A DNA stretch of 64,000 bases from Vibrio sp. NTOU-M3 (GTDB lineage: Bacteria; Pseudomonadota; Gammaproteobacteria; Enterobacterales; Vibrionaceae): assembly GCF_040869035.1 (NCBI RefSeq), contig NZ_CP162100.1, positions 1,426,001 through 1,490,000 on the forward strand. Reading direction: 5' to 3'. The notes under the pieces are model-generated. The model had not been told where the DNA came from and did no database searches. It saw only the letters and a program-made list of their open reading frames with translations. The translations under genes and the position numbers were made by a program. Shown in pieces: positions 44,459 to 53,953 of this stretch (the stretch's first letter is position 1; every line of letters begins with the position of its first letter).

Positions 44459-47004
44459 TCCGAGTCATTTCTGTATTCTTGGTATGTGCGTTGACTTTGG
44501 TTGGTTGCGGGGGGGCTGATGAGTCTCAAACGCCAGCCAAAGGTACATCTCCAAATGAATCTAAGCCAGCAATTAAACCATTAGATACTAACCCGAGAAA
44601 AGCAATCACCAAGGGTGGGCATTTCTCGTATCAATATTCTGTGAATGACGAACGCATTGTACGTATTGTTGAACCTGCGAAACTCGGTATCGTTAAATTA
44701 GATAATGGTATGTTGCAATACCAAGCCGGGCCAGAGTATGAAGGCGTAGACACGTTTAGGTTGGAATTGGTTGAACCTGATTCTGTAACCATGATTAATT
44801 GGATGGTGCGGGTGACTGGTGAAAAGCCTAGATTTGTTCTGTTGGAAGACAAAGCCATGGCGAAAGAACACGAATGGCAGTGCATTGATGACAATCAAAC
44901 GCACTTAGGTGTTCGTTGGGTGATGCCCAAGGAGCCAACTTCTGACACGTTCTCTTGGCAAGATTGGCAGGCGACATTACCCAATCTGGAAGCCAGTTGT
45001 TTTCTTGGTCATGAAGCGTGTACAACCGACGCACTGATTGAATATGCGAATCAGCACCAGTGGTGTGGCCGCTCTGATTGGCGTTTACCTTTTGAATATG
45101 AAATGAAAAGTATCAAGAGTGAGCGCGATTACGCATTAGACCGAAACCAACCAGCAATTGACCCTTATTACTTTGCTACGGTTGGCTTTGAAGAATATTG
45201 GTTAGCAACAGATGCGAGCAGCCAAATGGCAGATAACTTGGCACATCGTTATAGCTTCGGTACTAAGCGTTATGGTGCTGTGAATGCAAACAAACGTAAG
45301 CCAACGTCGGTTATGCTCGTCAGCGGTGAATTCAGAGACCCATCACTACCCGTTGAGGCCGTAACGCCAGAGGCAGAAAGTAATAGCTTCATCCGGTTAG
45401 ATGCACGAGGGATGCCTCTAAATAAAATATCTCAGCAAGACAGTTATGATACCTCGCCTTGGCGTTGCCTAGATGATGTTCGCCCTTTGGTTCGTGACAA
45501 TTTGTTTCTACGGGACAAGCATTTCTCTTATGTGTATTGGTTAACACCAAATCAATCTGATATCACCACAACGGCTAATTTATATTCATTGAGCAATTCA
45601 GGTGCAGCCTGTCAGCAGGCAAATTGTAGCTTGAAGGGTTATGTCGATCAGGTAAACCTTGCCAGCCAATGTGGTAAATCGAGCTGGCGTGTACCCACCG
45701 TAGACGAGCTTGCGATGCTCATGCATCAACAGGTGAATGGCGGAGGGTATGAGCTATTGTATAAATCTTCTCTCAATAACCCTGAAGCAGGGGAGTATTG
45801 GGTGAAAACTGAATATGGATACGGCACGGTTACTTTGCCTTTTTCATCGAGTTTATCTGTTCAGGCACCAGTAACTGATCAGCAAGCTAGAGCGTTGCTA
45901 ATTGTGACTGAGGCTGAGCCGAGAATGGAAGAAGATCCTCGTTCTATCGGCAATCACACCAAGCCCGATATGCGCCGATTGAGACAAGACTACGCGACGA
46001 CGCCAGATCGCTGGCCACAACCATTTGTGGATGATATGTCTGATTATCAAGAAATTGGATTAATGACGGCGGTGGCGTACCCAAGTCAAAACCCATATAG
46101 CGCAGAAAAGGCTCAACTGGGTAAGGCGTTATTTTTTGATCCACTATTATCCAAAAATCAAGATGTTGCGTGTGCCAGTTGCCATGACCCGAAAAAGGGT
46201 TGGACCGACCAACAAGAGGTTTCTATCGGCCATGCGCAGCAGCGAGGAAAACGTAATGCACCAACCATTGTAAACAGCGGGTTTCTTCCTGCTTTATTCT
46301 GGGATGGCCGAGCAGCAACGCTTGAACAACAAGCCTTGATGCCGATACAAGATCCATTGGAAATGGCCGAAACATTACCCAACGTGGTTGAGAAGTTGCA
46401 AAACCATCCGAAGTATCCGAATCAGTTTAAGCGAGCGTTTGGTAAAAACATCATTACTAAAGATGAGCTAGCGATGGCATTAGCGACATTTCAGCGCACA
46501 ATTACCAGCAATGAAAGTAAGTTAGATCGGTTCATTAAACAGGCCTCAACTGGTCAAACCGATGAGTTAAGTGATCAAGAACTTTGGGGGCTGGATATTT
46601 ATCGGCGTAATGGGCGTTGCGTCAATTGTCACATGGGGCCAGAACTGACTAACCACAAGTTTGAAAATGTTGGATTGACTTACTATAAGGCGTTTTATGA
46701 AGATTTAGGCCAGTTTAATGTGTCTGGACAAAGTGATGATGTGGGGCGCTTTAAAACACCGTCACTACGTGACGTGATGAACACTGGGCCGTGGTTCCAT
46801 AATGGTTTGGTGCACACCATGGATGGTGTTATTTCGATGTATTCAGAGGGAATGGCAAGTAATGCCCCATTTGGATGGGATAAATACGACCCCAATTACC
46901 CTAAGCTGTCTGACAAGATCAGGCCGTTGAATCTGACTTATCAGGAAGCACAAGCGTTGAAAGCATTTATGCATGTTATCACTGCTCCTTCTCCAAACCC
47001 ATAA
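44455..47004 (+). CDS. Lipoprotein fusing Lcl/DUF1566 domains to a di-heme cytochrome c peroxidase domain
   Basis: The 849-residue protein starts with a lipobox signal (LTLVGC). An Ig/cadherin-like segment (about 45-125, VDTFRLELVEPDSV) comes first. Two Lcl/DUF1566 modules follow, ending WCGRSDWRLPFEYE and QCGKSSWRVPTVDE. From about residue 530 there is a bacterial CCP/MauG-type domain with heme motifs CASCH (about 572) and CVNCH (about 721), plus ALFFDPLLSKNQDVACASCH and RNAPTIVNSGF. It is therefore a surface or periplasmic heme enzyme. Whether it reduces peroxide or oxidises a protein partner cannot be told. ATGA overlap couples it to the upstream lipoprotein. Confidence 0.82.
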   Translation: MIRVISVFLVCALTLVGCGGADESQTPAKGTSPNESKPAIKPLDTNPRKAITKGGHFSYQYSVNDERIVRIVEPAKLGIVKLDNGMLQYQAGPEYEGVDTFRLELVEPDSVTMINWMVRVTGEKPRFVLLEDKAMAKEHEWQCIDDNQTHLGVRWVMPKEPTSDTFSWQDWQATLPNLEASCFLGHEACTTDALIEYANQHQWCGRSDWRLPFEYEMKSIKSERDYALDRNQPAIDPYYFATVGFEEYWLATDASSQMADNLAHRYSFGTKRYGAVNANKRKPTSVMLVSGEFRDPSLPVEAVTPEAESNSFIRLDARGMPLNKISQQDSYDTSPWRCLDDVRPLVRDNLFLRDKHFSYVYWLTPNQSDITTTANLYSLSNSGAACQQANCSLKGYVDQVNLASQCGKSSWRVPTVDELAMLMHQQVNGGGYELLYKSSLNNPEAGEYWVKTEYGYGTVTLPFSSSLSVQAPVTDQQARALLIVTEAEPRMEEDPRSIGNHTKPDMRRLRQDYATTPDRWPQPFVDDMSDYQEIGLMTAVAYPSQNPYSAEKAQLGKALFFDPLLSKNQDVACASCHDPKKGWTDQQEVSIGHAQQRGKRNAPTIVNSGFLPALFWDGRAATLEQQALMPIQDPLEMAETLPNVVEKLQNHPKYPNQFKRAFGKNIITKDELAMALATFQRTITSNESKLDRFIKQASTGQTDELSDQELWGLDIYRRNGRCVNCHMGPELTNHKFENVGLTYYKAFYEDLGQFNVSGQSDDVGRFKTPSLRDVMNTGPWFHNGLVHTMDGVISMYSEGMASNAPFGWDKYDPNYPKLSDKIRPLNLTYQEAQALKAFMHVITAPSPNP

Positions 47005-47009
47005 ACAAT

Positions 47010-47037
47010 AAAAAACCGCGCATTTGCGCGGTTTTTT
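47010..47037. terminator. Bidirectional terminator after the peroxidase operon
   Basis: A 12-bp stem AAAAAACCGCGC (47010-47021) / GCGCGGTTTTTT (47026-47037), loop ATTT, lies between convergent genes. Confidence 0.9.
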
Positions 47038-47043
47038 ATTTTC

Positions 47044-48141
47044 TTATCTCGCATCTAGTGGATAAGAGCGGTAGCTTCGCATGCCGTAAGTACGGAGGGC
47101 GTCGCGATATATGCCCAGAAGCTCTTTGTCACTTGCGGTGGCAAGATCCGCTAATGGCTTATCGGGGTAAGCGACAGTATCAAACGTGATGTCTCTTGGG
47201 CCAGTTTGCCAGCTTGCGATTTCAAACAAGGTTTGCCCGCGTCTAACATGACTTGCTGAGCTGATGATCGTGGCGTGTTTGACGTTATGGCGAGCGAGGG
47301 CATAGCTACTGAATAAGGCATTGTCTACCGTGCTGGTGGCGTAGTTTTCTTCAATGATGCGGTTTTTGCTCACACCGTTTTGGATCAACCAATCTGCCAT
47401 CAACTTGCCTTCTGTTTTATGGTTCTTCGGAACACCGCCAGTTAATACGATCAGAGCGGTCGGGTTCGCTTTTGCCATAGCCAATGTGGTTTCTAGGCGT
47501 TTGATCAAGATTTCATGCATGCTGCCATCTGGATTTAACGCGTAACCTAAAGTGACAATCGCATCTTGGTTGGTCAGCTTTTTCTCAGCGACGGATTTTA
47601 AAGGCGCTTTTAAGATCCGGTCGATGGTATCGAAAATACGTTGAATATCTTGTGACTTACCTTTATCTAACATTCCTAGCTTTTTCAGGTGCTTCTCTGA
47701 CTCACCTGTTTTTCCTTGGAAACGCTTCCACACCGAAAGATAAGCATGCAAATCGGTATCTTCAGGCGCCACAGTTAATGCTTGCTCGAAAAGTTGAACG
47801 GCTTGATCGACATTCTTATTGTAAATTTGAGCATTCGCTGCGGAGATAAGTAAATCTGTACGGTAAGGCTCAATTTCATAAGCTTCTAACAGGCGTTGAG
47901 TCACTATTTCCATATTGCTTGGCATTTTAGCGGTAAAGCCAGCATGAGAAATACGTGCAGGAGATTTAAACGCTTTCACTGCGTCAGCTAATAACTGGTC
48001 GACAACCTGACGTTTTGTCAGTAACTGCCCATATTCCACACTGGATTGGACGGCGGAGTTGGTTTGAGTATCTGCAAAAGTAGGGGCAGCAGAAAGCGCA
48101 ATAATGCTGCTTAATGTAACGGCGAGGATGTTCTTATTCAT
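47044..48141 (-). CDS. Periplasmic TPR-DUF218 (YdcF/SanA-like) protein
   Basis: The 365-residue protein has a Sec signal peptide (MNKNILAVTLSSIIALSAAPTFA-D). A helical, TPR-like middle (about 60-160, LLISAANAQIYNKNVDQAVQ and LFEQALTVAPEDTDLHAYLS) precedes the DUF218 domain with LIVLTGGVPKNHKTEGKLMA and ENYATSTVDNALFSSYAL. DUF218 proteins (SanA, ElyC, YdcF) are linked to envelope integrity, but the reaction is undefined. The start at 48141 follows AGGATTATCCA; the longer frame to 48183 is not favoured. Confidence 0.8.
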   Translation of the reverse strand: MNKNILAVTLSSIIALSAAPTFADTQTNSAVQSSVEYGQLLTKRQVVDQLLADAVKAFKSPARISHAGFTAKMPSNMEIVTQRLLEAYEIEPYRTDLLISAANAQIYNKNVDQAVQLFEQALTVAPEDTDLHAYLSVWKRFQGKTGESEKHLKKLGMLDKGKSQDIQRIFDTIDRILKAPLKSVAEKKLTNQDAIVTLGYALNPDGSMHEILIKRLETTLAMAKANPTALIVLTGGVPKNHKTEGKLMADWLIQNGVSKNRIIEENYATSTVDNALFSSYALARHNVKHATIISSASHVRRGQTLFEIASWQTGPRDITFDTVAYPDKPLADLATASDKELLGIYRDALRTYGMRSYRSYPLDAR

Positions 48142-48431
48142 TGGATAATCCTGTCTGTTTTCAGACTTATGGTTAAAATCCATGGCAGTGTGAAATCTGG
48201 CAAATATAAATTCCGTGAATAGACACGCAAAATTATGTAATGAATTTCATTGTTGATTAAAAATGTTCAACTGGTTCAGGAAATAAGACAGTGAGTGTAA
48301 TGAAATTTAGAATTTCTAGCCTGTCCCAGTCAAAGCGTAGCCGCTTTTGAGGCGTGCGGTGATGCGTCCAAGCTTAATAGTCTATTGCTGGATAATGTGG
48401 AGATGTTGAAGAAATAACTGTATCGGTAAGG

Positions 48432-48953
48432 TTATTTAGCTTCGCTAAATGGAAAAATAAGCGCTGACGTGTCAATCCCGGCTTGCTGCGCAATGCGGAG
48501 ATACTTTCTAAATTTGTACGCTGGTAGGGAAGTGCTACGCGATAAAATCCAGAAATAGTCGAGATTGTAGCCACTGACCAAAGCAACAGAATAATCAGGT
48601 TCAAGATAAAACACCACGTAACTACTATAAAATGGCCCCCAAAAAGAGACCTTTAAGTGGCCAAGGTCGGGATGCTTGACGGATTTTGCTACCCCAAATG
48701 CTTCTTTCCATTGCTGTTCTTGCTCATTCCAACCACGGTTTATGACCGTGACAGTATTGTCGTTGTTCAGTGTGTAATGCGCTTGAACGTGAGATAGCCC
48801 TGTTTCAAAGTCATGATCTAAACGCGCAAGCTCATACCAAGTACCACTATAGCGTTCGAGATCAAAATCTTTTACCGGGGTGAGGTTCACAGGCACATTA
48901 ATGCAAGCAGTGAGAGAAAGTAACCATGTTACGAGCACAAATATTCTCATCAT
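48432..48953 (-). CDS. blc: Outer-membrane lipocalin (Blc family)
   Basis: The 173-residue lipoprotein has signal MMRIFVLVTWLLSLTAC and the lipocalin signature FDLERYSGTWYELARLDHDFE near the N-terminus of the mature protein. VINRGWNEQEQQWKEAFGVA and YFWILSRS are also typical of Blc, which binds lysophospholipids or other lipids at the outer membrane. The start at 48953 follows GAGGG. It is transcribed divergently from a two-component system 123 bases away. Confidence 0.9.
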   Translation of the reverse strand: MMRIFVLVTWLLSLTACINVPVNLTPVKDFDLERYSGTWYELARLDHDFETGLSHVQAHYTLNNDNTVTVINRGWNEQEQQWKEAFGVAKSVKHPDLGHLKVSFWGPFYSSYVVFYLEPDYSVALVSGYNLDYFWILSRSTSLPAYKFRKYLRIAQQAGIDTSALIFPFSEAK

Positions 48954-49076
48954 TATTGAACCCTCATAAAATGAAAACTTTAAGTTAATTATATACGTTA
49001 AGCGCTGCATATGAGTTGTGTTGAGGTGGGCGTGTATATAGAATGCGAATCCTTCCTATTTCTACTACAAATGCTA

Positions 49077-49742
49077 ATGGCTCATATTCTTGTTGTTGAT
49101 GACGATCTTCTCATCTGTGAAATGCTCAGTGAAATCCTTGTAGAAGAGGGGTATCACGTAACTTGTGTTCATTGTGGTGAAAGTGCGTTAAGCCATATCG
49201 AAAAAAAACCAGTGGATTTGGTGTTACTGGATGTCATGTTACCCAAGCTCAATGGGATGCAAGTTGCGAAGCGAATTTGCCAGCGCTTTGCTACTCCAAT
49301 CTTAATGTTAACCGCGCTCAACGATGAAACGTCGATGTTGGAAGGGCTGCATTCTGGTGCGGATCAATTTATTACCAAACCATTCAAGGTACCGGAATTG
49401 CTGGTGCGCATTAAAGCCATATTGCGCCGCGTCGGGTTAGAGAAACAGCGAAAAACCTTTGATGATTGTCAAACGCCAGATGCCGAGCATATGTCATCGC
49501 TACCGTTAACCGGCACTGAAATGGAATTGCTGCAATACATGGTTCGCCACGAAGGAATGGTGGTGTCGAAAGCGGATTTACAGAGCCAAGTACTTAAGAA
49601 AGAACTGAGTCCGTTTGACCGTAATCTCGATATGCATATTAGTAATATTCGGCGTAAGTTTGTTGAAGCTGGGTTGTCTAAATTACATATCAAAACAGTA
49701 CGTGGCAAAGGTTACACCTACCAACCAAGAATTGGAGCATAG
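49077..49742 (+). CDS. OmpR/CpxR-like response regulator
   Basis: The 221-residue regulator has a receiver domain with acidic pocket VVDDD (residues 6-10), phosphoacceptor D52 in LLDVMLPKLNG, and the conserved lysine in FITKPF. A C-terminal winged helix follows, with LDMHISNIRRKF and IKTVRGKGYTY. The start at 49077 (MAHILVVDDD) is chosen by family; ATG at 49071 is close by and no strong ribosome site decides. The kinase gene follows 3 bases later. The length and partner resemble CpxR, but the signal is unknown. Confidence 0.88.
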   Translation: MAHILVVDDDLLICEMLSEILVEEGYHVTCVHCGESALSHIEKKPVDLVLLDVMLPKLNGMQVAKRICQRFATPILMLTALNDETSMLEGLHSGADQFITKPFKVPELLVRIKAILRRVGLEKQRKTFDDCQTPDAEHMSSLPLTGTEMELLQYMVRHEGMVVSKADLQSQVLKKELSPFDRNLDMHISNIRRKFVEAGLSKLHIKTVRGKGYTYQPRIGA

Positions 49743-49745
49743 CCT

Positions 49746-51122
49746 GTGTCTTGGTTTCTTCCGGCTTCCATACTGAAGCGTAAAGATGGTTTGCCGTTTC
49801 AGCTGTTTAGTTACTTGTCTGCGGTTATCATCAGCATTGTTTTGCTCCAAGGTGTGGTTGAAAAGGCATTAATGACCAGTATGTTAAAAGTGCCGCCTGC
49901 GATGAAAGCTGAAATGCGTAACCTTGCGGAGAAAGCGGAGATGCTGGTTGAACGCGGGGACATGGCACAGCTCGCTAACTGGGCCAATCAGCAGCCTTAT
50001 TACCTGTTCGTGCTTGATTCGAGTAATCAGCCACTCTCTAACCGGAAGATGCATCCCCATTTTGAATTTAAGCTCAGGTTTTTGCGGGAATTGGATGGGC
50101 CGTTAAATGACGAAGTCAGTCAGCCGCTGATTGGTATTCCGTTGAAACATGGCAATGTTCTGGTGATTCAATTACCACGACAGCTTCATCCAGCACACCA
50201 GTTTTTGATTTATCTGGCGATCAGCAAAGTGGTGATTGTGGTGATCATCTTGGTGCTATTTTCAGTGATCATTGCGAGAAAGCTAAAACAGCCTCTGGAT
50301 CGTTTACGCGCAGCGAGTCATCAGTTAGCAAAAGGGAATTTCAACATTAATGTCGCTTCTGAGGTGAAATCAAACGTGCGCGAGTTTAATCAGCTGGCAC
50401 AAGATTTTGACGAGATGACTGCTGAAATTCATAACTTGGCACAAAAACAGCGACAACTGATACGTGACGTGTCTCATGAACTAAGAACGCCACTCGCTAG
50501 GCAGAATCTCGCGTTACATCTGCTACGTAAGCAGACGGATTCAACCCATTTTCATCTATTGGACAGAGTTGAACGAGAAGTCGATCAGATGGAAACCTTA
50601 GTGACAGAAATTCTTGAGTTCAGCCGACTTGAGAATGCACGCTATGAAGCGCAATTTGTGATGGTCGACTTACAAGAGTCCGTCAAGCAGCAATTACCCC
50701 TATGTGCATTACCAAAAGGGGATAAACAGAGCATTACATTTCATGGCTCGGATCATGTGCCACAAATTTTGGTGGACGAGCGCTTATTACAACGTGTGCT
50801 GCAAAACTTAATCAGCAATGCGATCAAATATGCAGGTGAAGCCGCGCAAATTGATGTTTCAATCCGTCAAATAGAAAACCAAGGTCAAAAATGGCTGTTA
50901 CTTGAAATCAGTGATAACGGCTCTGGTATTGATGAAGCCAGTCTTGAAAGTGTCTTCAATCCTTTTACTCGGTTGGAATCTGCGCGTGACAAGCAATCGG
51001 GAGGTTATGGGCTCGGGCTTGCGATTGTGAAGGAGTCGATGAGCATTATGAATGGGGCTGTCTCTGCGGCGAACCGTCAAGAGGGTGGATTAGTCATCAC
51101 GCTACATTTTCCGATTGCGTAA
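49746..51122 (+). CDS. CpxA-like sensor histidine kinase
   Basis: The 458-residue inner-membrane kinase starts with GTG. Two membrane helices (about 20-40 and 157-180) flank a periplasmic loop of about 115 residues. A HAMP region (KQPLDRLRAASHQLAKGNFN), a HisKA box with H244 in RDVSHELRTPLARQNL, and an ATPase domain with ISDNGSGIDEASLESVFNPF and GGYGLGLAIV follow. It pairs with the upstream regulator. The H-box and layout resemble CpxA, so an envelope signal is a fair guess. Confidence 0.9.
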   Translation: MSWFLPASILKRKDGLPFQLFSYLSAVIISIVLLQGVVEKALMTSMLKVPPAMKAEMRNLAEKAEMLVERGDMAQLANWANQQPYYLFVLDSSNQPLSNRKMHPHFEFKLRFLRELDGPLNDEVSQPLIGIPLKHGNVLVIQLPRQLHPAHQFLIYLAISKVVIVVIILVLFSVIIARKLKQPLDRLRAASHQLAKGNFNINVASEVKSNVREFNQLAQDFDEMTAEIHNLAQKQRQLIRDVSHELRTPLARQNLALHLLRKQTDSTHFHLLDRVEREVDQMETLVTEILEFSRLENARYEAQFVMVDLQESVKQQLPLCALPKGDKQSITFHGSDHVPQILVDERLLQRVLQNLISNAIKYAGEAAQIDVSIRQIENQGQKWLLLEISDNGSGIDEASLESVFNPFTRLESARDKQSGGYGLGLAIVKESMSIMNGAVSAANRQEGGLVITLHFPIA

Positions 51123-51263
51123 CAAGATTTTTCTATCTGTGTAATATTTTTACACAATTAGTATTAGGTTTCATGACTCAAACCATGCAATGGGTAACCT
51201 CTTTTCGTTAACTGTGTCGCAACTCATTGAGGTTTGTATATTTTGTGACCTTTATTCATCTTC

Positions 51264-51278
51264 TACCCCTTTAGGGTA
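51264..51278. promoter_or_regulatory. NarP/NarL-like site upstream of nirB
   Basis: TACCCCT (51264-51270) is a consensus Nar heptamer, with an imperfect inverted copy TAGGGTA at 51272-51278. Its centre is about 28 bases upstream of the FNR box centre, as in the E. coli nirB promoter (-69.5 versus -41.5). Confidence 0.55.
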
Positions 51279-51292
51279 GTTCTATTTTGTAA

Positions 51293-51306
51293 TTGATTTA
51301 CATCAT
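51293..51306 (+). promoter_or_regulatory. FNR box of the nirBDC promoter
   Basis: TTGATTTACATCAT matches TTGAT-N4-ATCAA at 9 of 10 positions, 65-78 bases upstream of nirB. If it is centred at -41.5, transcription would begin near 51341. Confidence 0.75.
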
Positions 51307-51370
51307 TTCTTCATTTTCTTTCATAATTAACAATGCGCTCAGATAAAGAACCTAACCCTTAGGAAGTATT

Positions 51371-53941
51371 ATGAGCAAGTTGAAGCTGGTCGTTATCGGT
51401 AACGGTATGGTAGGACACCGTTATATCGAAGACCTAGTTGAGAAGACAGATGCCTCTCAGTATGAGATCACTGTTTTCTGTGAAGAACCACGTGTTGCTT
51501 ACGACCGTGTCCACCTTTCTTCTTACTTTTCTCACCACACAGCGGACGAGTTATCTCTAGTTAAAGAAGGCTTCTACGAAAAACATGGTGTGAACATGTT
51601 AATTGGCGAACGTGCCATTAACGTCAACCGTGAAAAACGCATTGTGCATTCTAGTACTGGTCGCGAGATCCAATACGATACGCTGATCATGGCAACGGGC
51701 TCATTCCCATTTGTTCCTCCAATTAAAGGGCGTGAAAGCAAAGACTGTTTTGTTTACCGCACGATTGAAGATCTGAAAGCCATCGAAGCATGTGCGAAGA
51801 AGAGTAAAGTCGGTGTGGTAATTGGCGGTGGTTTGCTTGGTCTTGAAGCAGCTGGTGCATTGAAAGCGCTTGGTGTTGAAACCCATGTGGTTGAGTTTGC
51901 CCCAAAACTTATGGCAGAGCAGCTTGACCAAGCGGGTGGTAATCAGCTTCGTCAAAAAATTGAAAGCATGGGCGTGAAAGTTCACACCAGCAAAAACACA
52001 TTAGAAATTGCACCAGAAGGCAAAAATGCACGTAACGTGATGCGCTTTGCTGATGGGACTGAGCTGGAAACCGACTTTATTGTTTTCTCTGCTGGTATTC
52101 GTCCGCAAGACAAGCTTGCTCGCCAAATGGGACTGGGCATTGCACCGCGTGGTGGTATTGAAATTAACGATAACTGCCAAACGACGGACAAAAATATCTA
52201 CGCGATTGGTGAATGCGCGTCTTGGAATAATACGTTCTACGGTTTGGTTGCACCGGGTTACAAGATGGCGACAGTTGCCGTTGACCACTTGGTCGGTAAT
52301 GAAAGCACATTTGAAGGTGCAGACATGTCTGCCAAGCTGAAGTTACTTGGCGTAAAAGTGGGTTCGATTGGTGATGCAAACGGTCGTACACCGGGCTGTA
52401 AGAGCTATGTTTACCAGAACGAAGAGCAAGAAGTTTACAAGCGTTTGATTGTCTCTGAAGACAACAAAACACTGCTTGGTGCGGTAATGGTTGGCGATAC
52501 ATCGGACTACGGTGACTTGCTTCAACTGATGTTGAATGAAATTGAATTGCCAGAACATCCGGATACATTGATCCTACCTGCTCACGCTGGTGCTGAGAAA
52601 CCAACACTTGGCGCGGATTCACTTCCTGAATCAGCAGTGATCTGTTCTTGTTTTGATGTAACAAAAGGCAAGATTGCTCAAGCCGTTGCTGAAGGTCACC
52701 ACACGATTGGAGATATCAAAGCGGTAACAGGCGCAGGCACAGGGTGTGGCGGTTGTATTCCTCTGGTGACATCTGTGCTTAATGCCGAGCTCGCTAAAGC
52801 TGGCGTGGAAGTGAAAAACGATGTTTGTGAGCACTTTGCTTATTCTCGCCAAGAGCTGTTCCACCTAATTCGTATCGAAGAAATCAAAAGCTTTGAAGAA
52901 CTACTCGAGAAGTACGGCACAGGTTACGGCTGTGAAGTGTGTAAACCTCTGGCAGGTTCAATCTTAGCGTCTTGCTGGGGTGAGCACATTCTAAAACCTG
53001 AGCTGGTTAAGCTGCATGATACCAATGACAACTTCCTCGGGAACATGCAAAAAGACGGCACGTATTCTGTGATCCCTCGTATGGCGGGTGGTGAAGTAAC
53101 GCCACAAGCACTGAAAGTGTTGGCAGAAGTTGCAGCTGAATACAAGTTATACACCAAGGTAACTGGAGCTCAGCGTATTGGTCTATTTGGTGCGCAGAAA
53201 GATGACCTACCAGAAATTTGGAAAAAGCTGATCGCAGCAGGTTACGAAACGGGCCAAGCCTACGCAAAAGCATTGCGTATGGCGAAAACCTGTGTTGGGT
53301 CAACATGGTGTCGTTACGGCGTTCAAGATTCAGTTGGCTTAGGCGTGATGATCGAGAACCGCTACAAGGGCATCCGTACACCGCATAAGATGAAGTTTGG
53401 TGTGTCTGGTTGTACTCGTGAATGTGCTGAAGCACAAGGTAAAGATCTCGGCATCATCGCAACAGATGCGGGCTGGAACATGTACGTCTGTGGTAACGGC
53501 GGCATGAAACCACGTCACGCTGATTTGCTTGCTAGTGATTTAGACCAAGAAACACTCATCAAATACATCGACCGTTTCATGATGTTCTACATCCGTACTG
53601 CAGCGCCGCTACAACGTACCTCTGTTTGGATGGAAAACCTCGAAGGTGGTGTTGATTACCTACGTGAAGTCATTGTTGAAGACAAGTTAGGCATCAACGA
53701 ACAACTGGAAGCTGATGTGGCGAAGTTGGTTGAAGAGTACCGTTGTGAATGGACTGATACCATCAATGATGAATCTCAGCTCAAGCGTTTTGCGCACTTC
53801 GTTAACTCAGAAAAACGTGACGACAATGTTGTATTCGTTCAAGAGCGTGCCCAGCATCGCCCTGCGACATACACAGAAAAACATTCTGATGCGATTACAG
53901 AAAAGCATCAGGGCGACATCATTCACGTTGAGACGGTTTAA
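51371..53941 (+). CDS. nirB: Nitrite reductase (NADH) large subunit
   Basis: The 856-residue enzyme reduces nitrite to ammonia in the cytoplasm with NADH. The FAD/NAD domain comes first (VVIGNGMVGHRYIEDL near the N-terminus, VVIGGGLLGLEAAGALKALG mid-domain). A BFD-like [2Fe-2S] segment follows with ICSCFDVTKG and GTGCGGCIP. The C-terminal siroheme/[4Fe-4S] sulfite-reductase-like domain has CVGSTWCRYG and FGVSGCTRECAEAQGKDLG. It is followed 12 bases later by nirD. Regulation by oxygen and nitrate/nitrite is expected from the upstream sites. Confidence 0.96.
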   Translation: MSKLKLVVIGNGMVGHRYIEDLVEKTDASQYEITVFCEEPRVAYDRVHLSSYFSHHTADELSLVKEGFYEKHGVNMLIGERAINVNREKRIVHSSTGREIQYDTLIMATGSFPFVPPIKGRESKDCFVYRTIEDLKAIEACAKKSKVGVVIGGGLLGLEAAGALKALGVETHVVEFAPKLMAEQLDQAGGNQLRQKIESMGVKVHTSKNTLEIAPEGKNARNVMRFADGTELETDFIVFSAGIRPQDKLARQMGLGIAPRGGIEINDNCQTTDKNIYAIGECASWNNTFYGLVAPGYKMATVAVDHLVGNESTFEGADMSAKLKLLGVKVGSIGDANGRTPGCKSYVYQNEEQEVYKRLIVSEDNKTLLGAVMVGDTSDYGDLLQLMLNEIELPEHPDTLILPAHAGAEKPTLGADSLPESAVICSCFDVTKGKIAQAVAEGHHTIGDIKAVTGAGTGCGGCIPLVTSVLNAELAKAGVEVKNDVCEHFAYSRQELFHLIRIEEIKSFEELLEKYGTGYGCEVCKPLAGSILASCWGEHILKPELVKLHDTNDNFLGNMQKDGTYSVIPRMAGGEVTPQALKVLAEVAAEYKLYTKVTGAQRIGLFGAQKDDLPEIWKKLIAAGYETGQAYAKALRMAKTCVGSTWCRYGVQDSVGLGVMIENRYKGIRTPHKMKFGVSGCTRECAEAQGKDLGIIATDAGWNMYVCGNGGMKPRHADLLASDLDQETLIKYIDRFMMFYIRTAAPLQRTSVWMENLEGGVDYLREVIVEDKLGINEQLEADVAKLVEEYRCEWTDTINDESQLKRFAHFVNSEKRDDNVVFVQERAQHRPATYTEKHSDAITEKHQGDIIHVETV

Positions 53942-53953
53942 GGGAGACGCATC

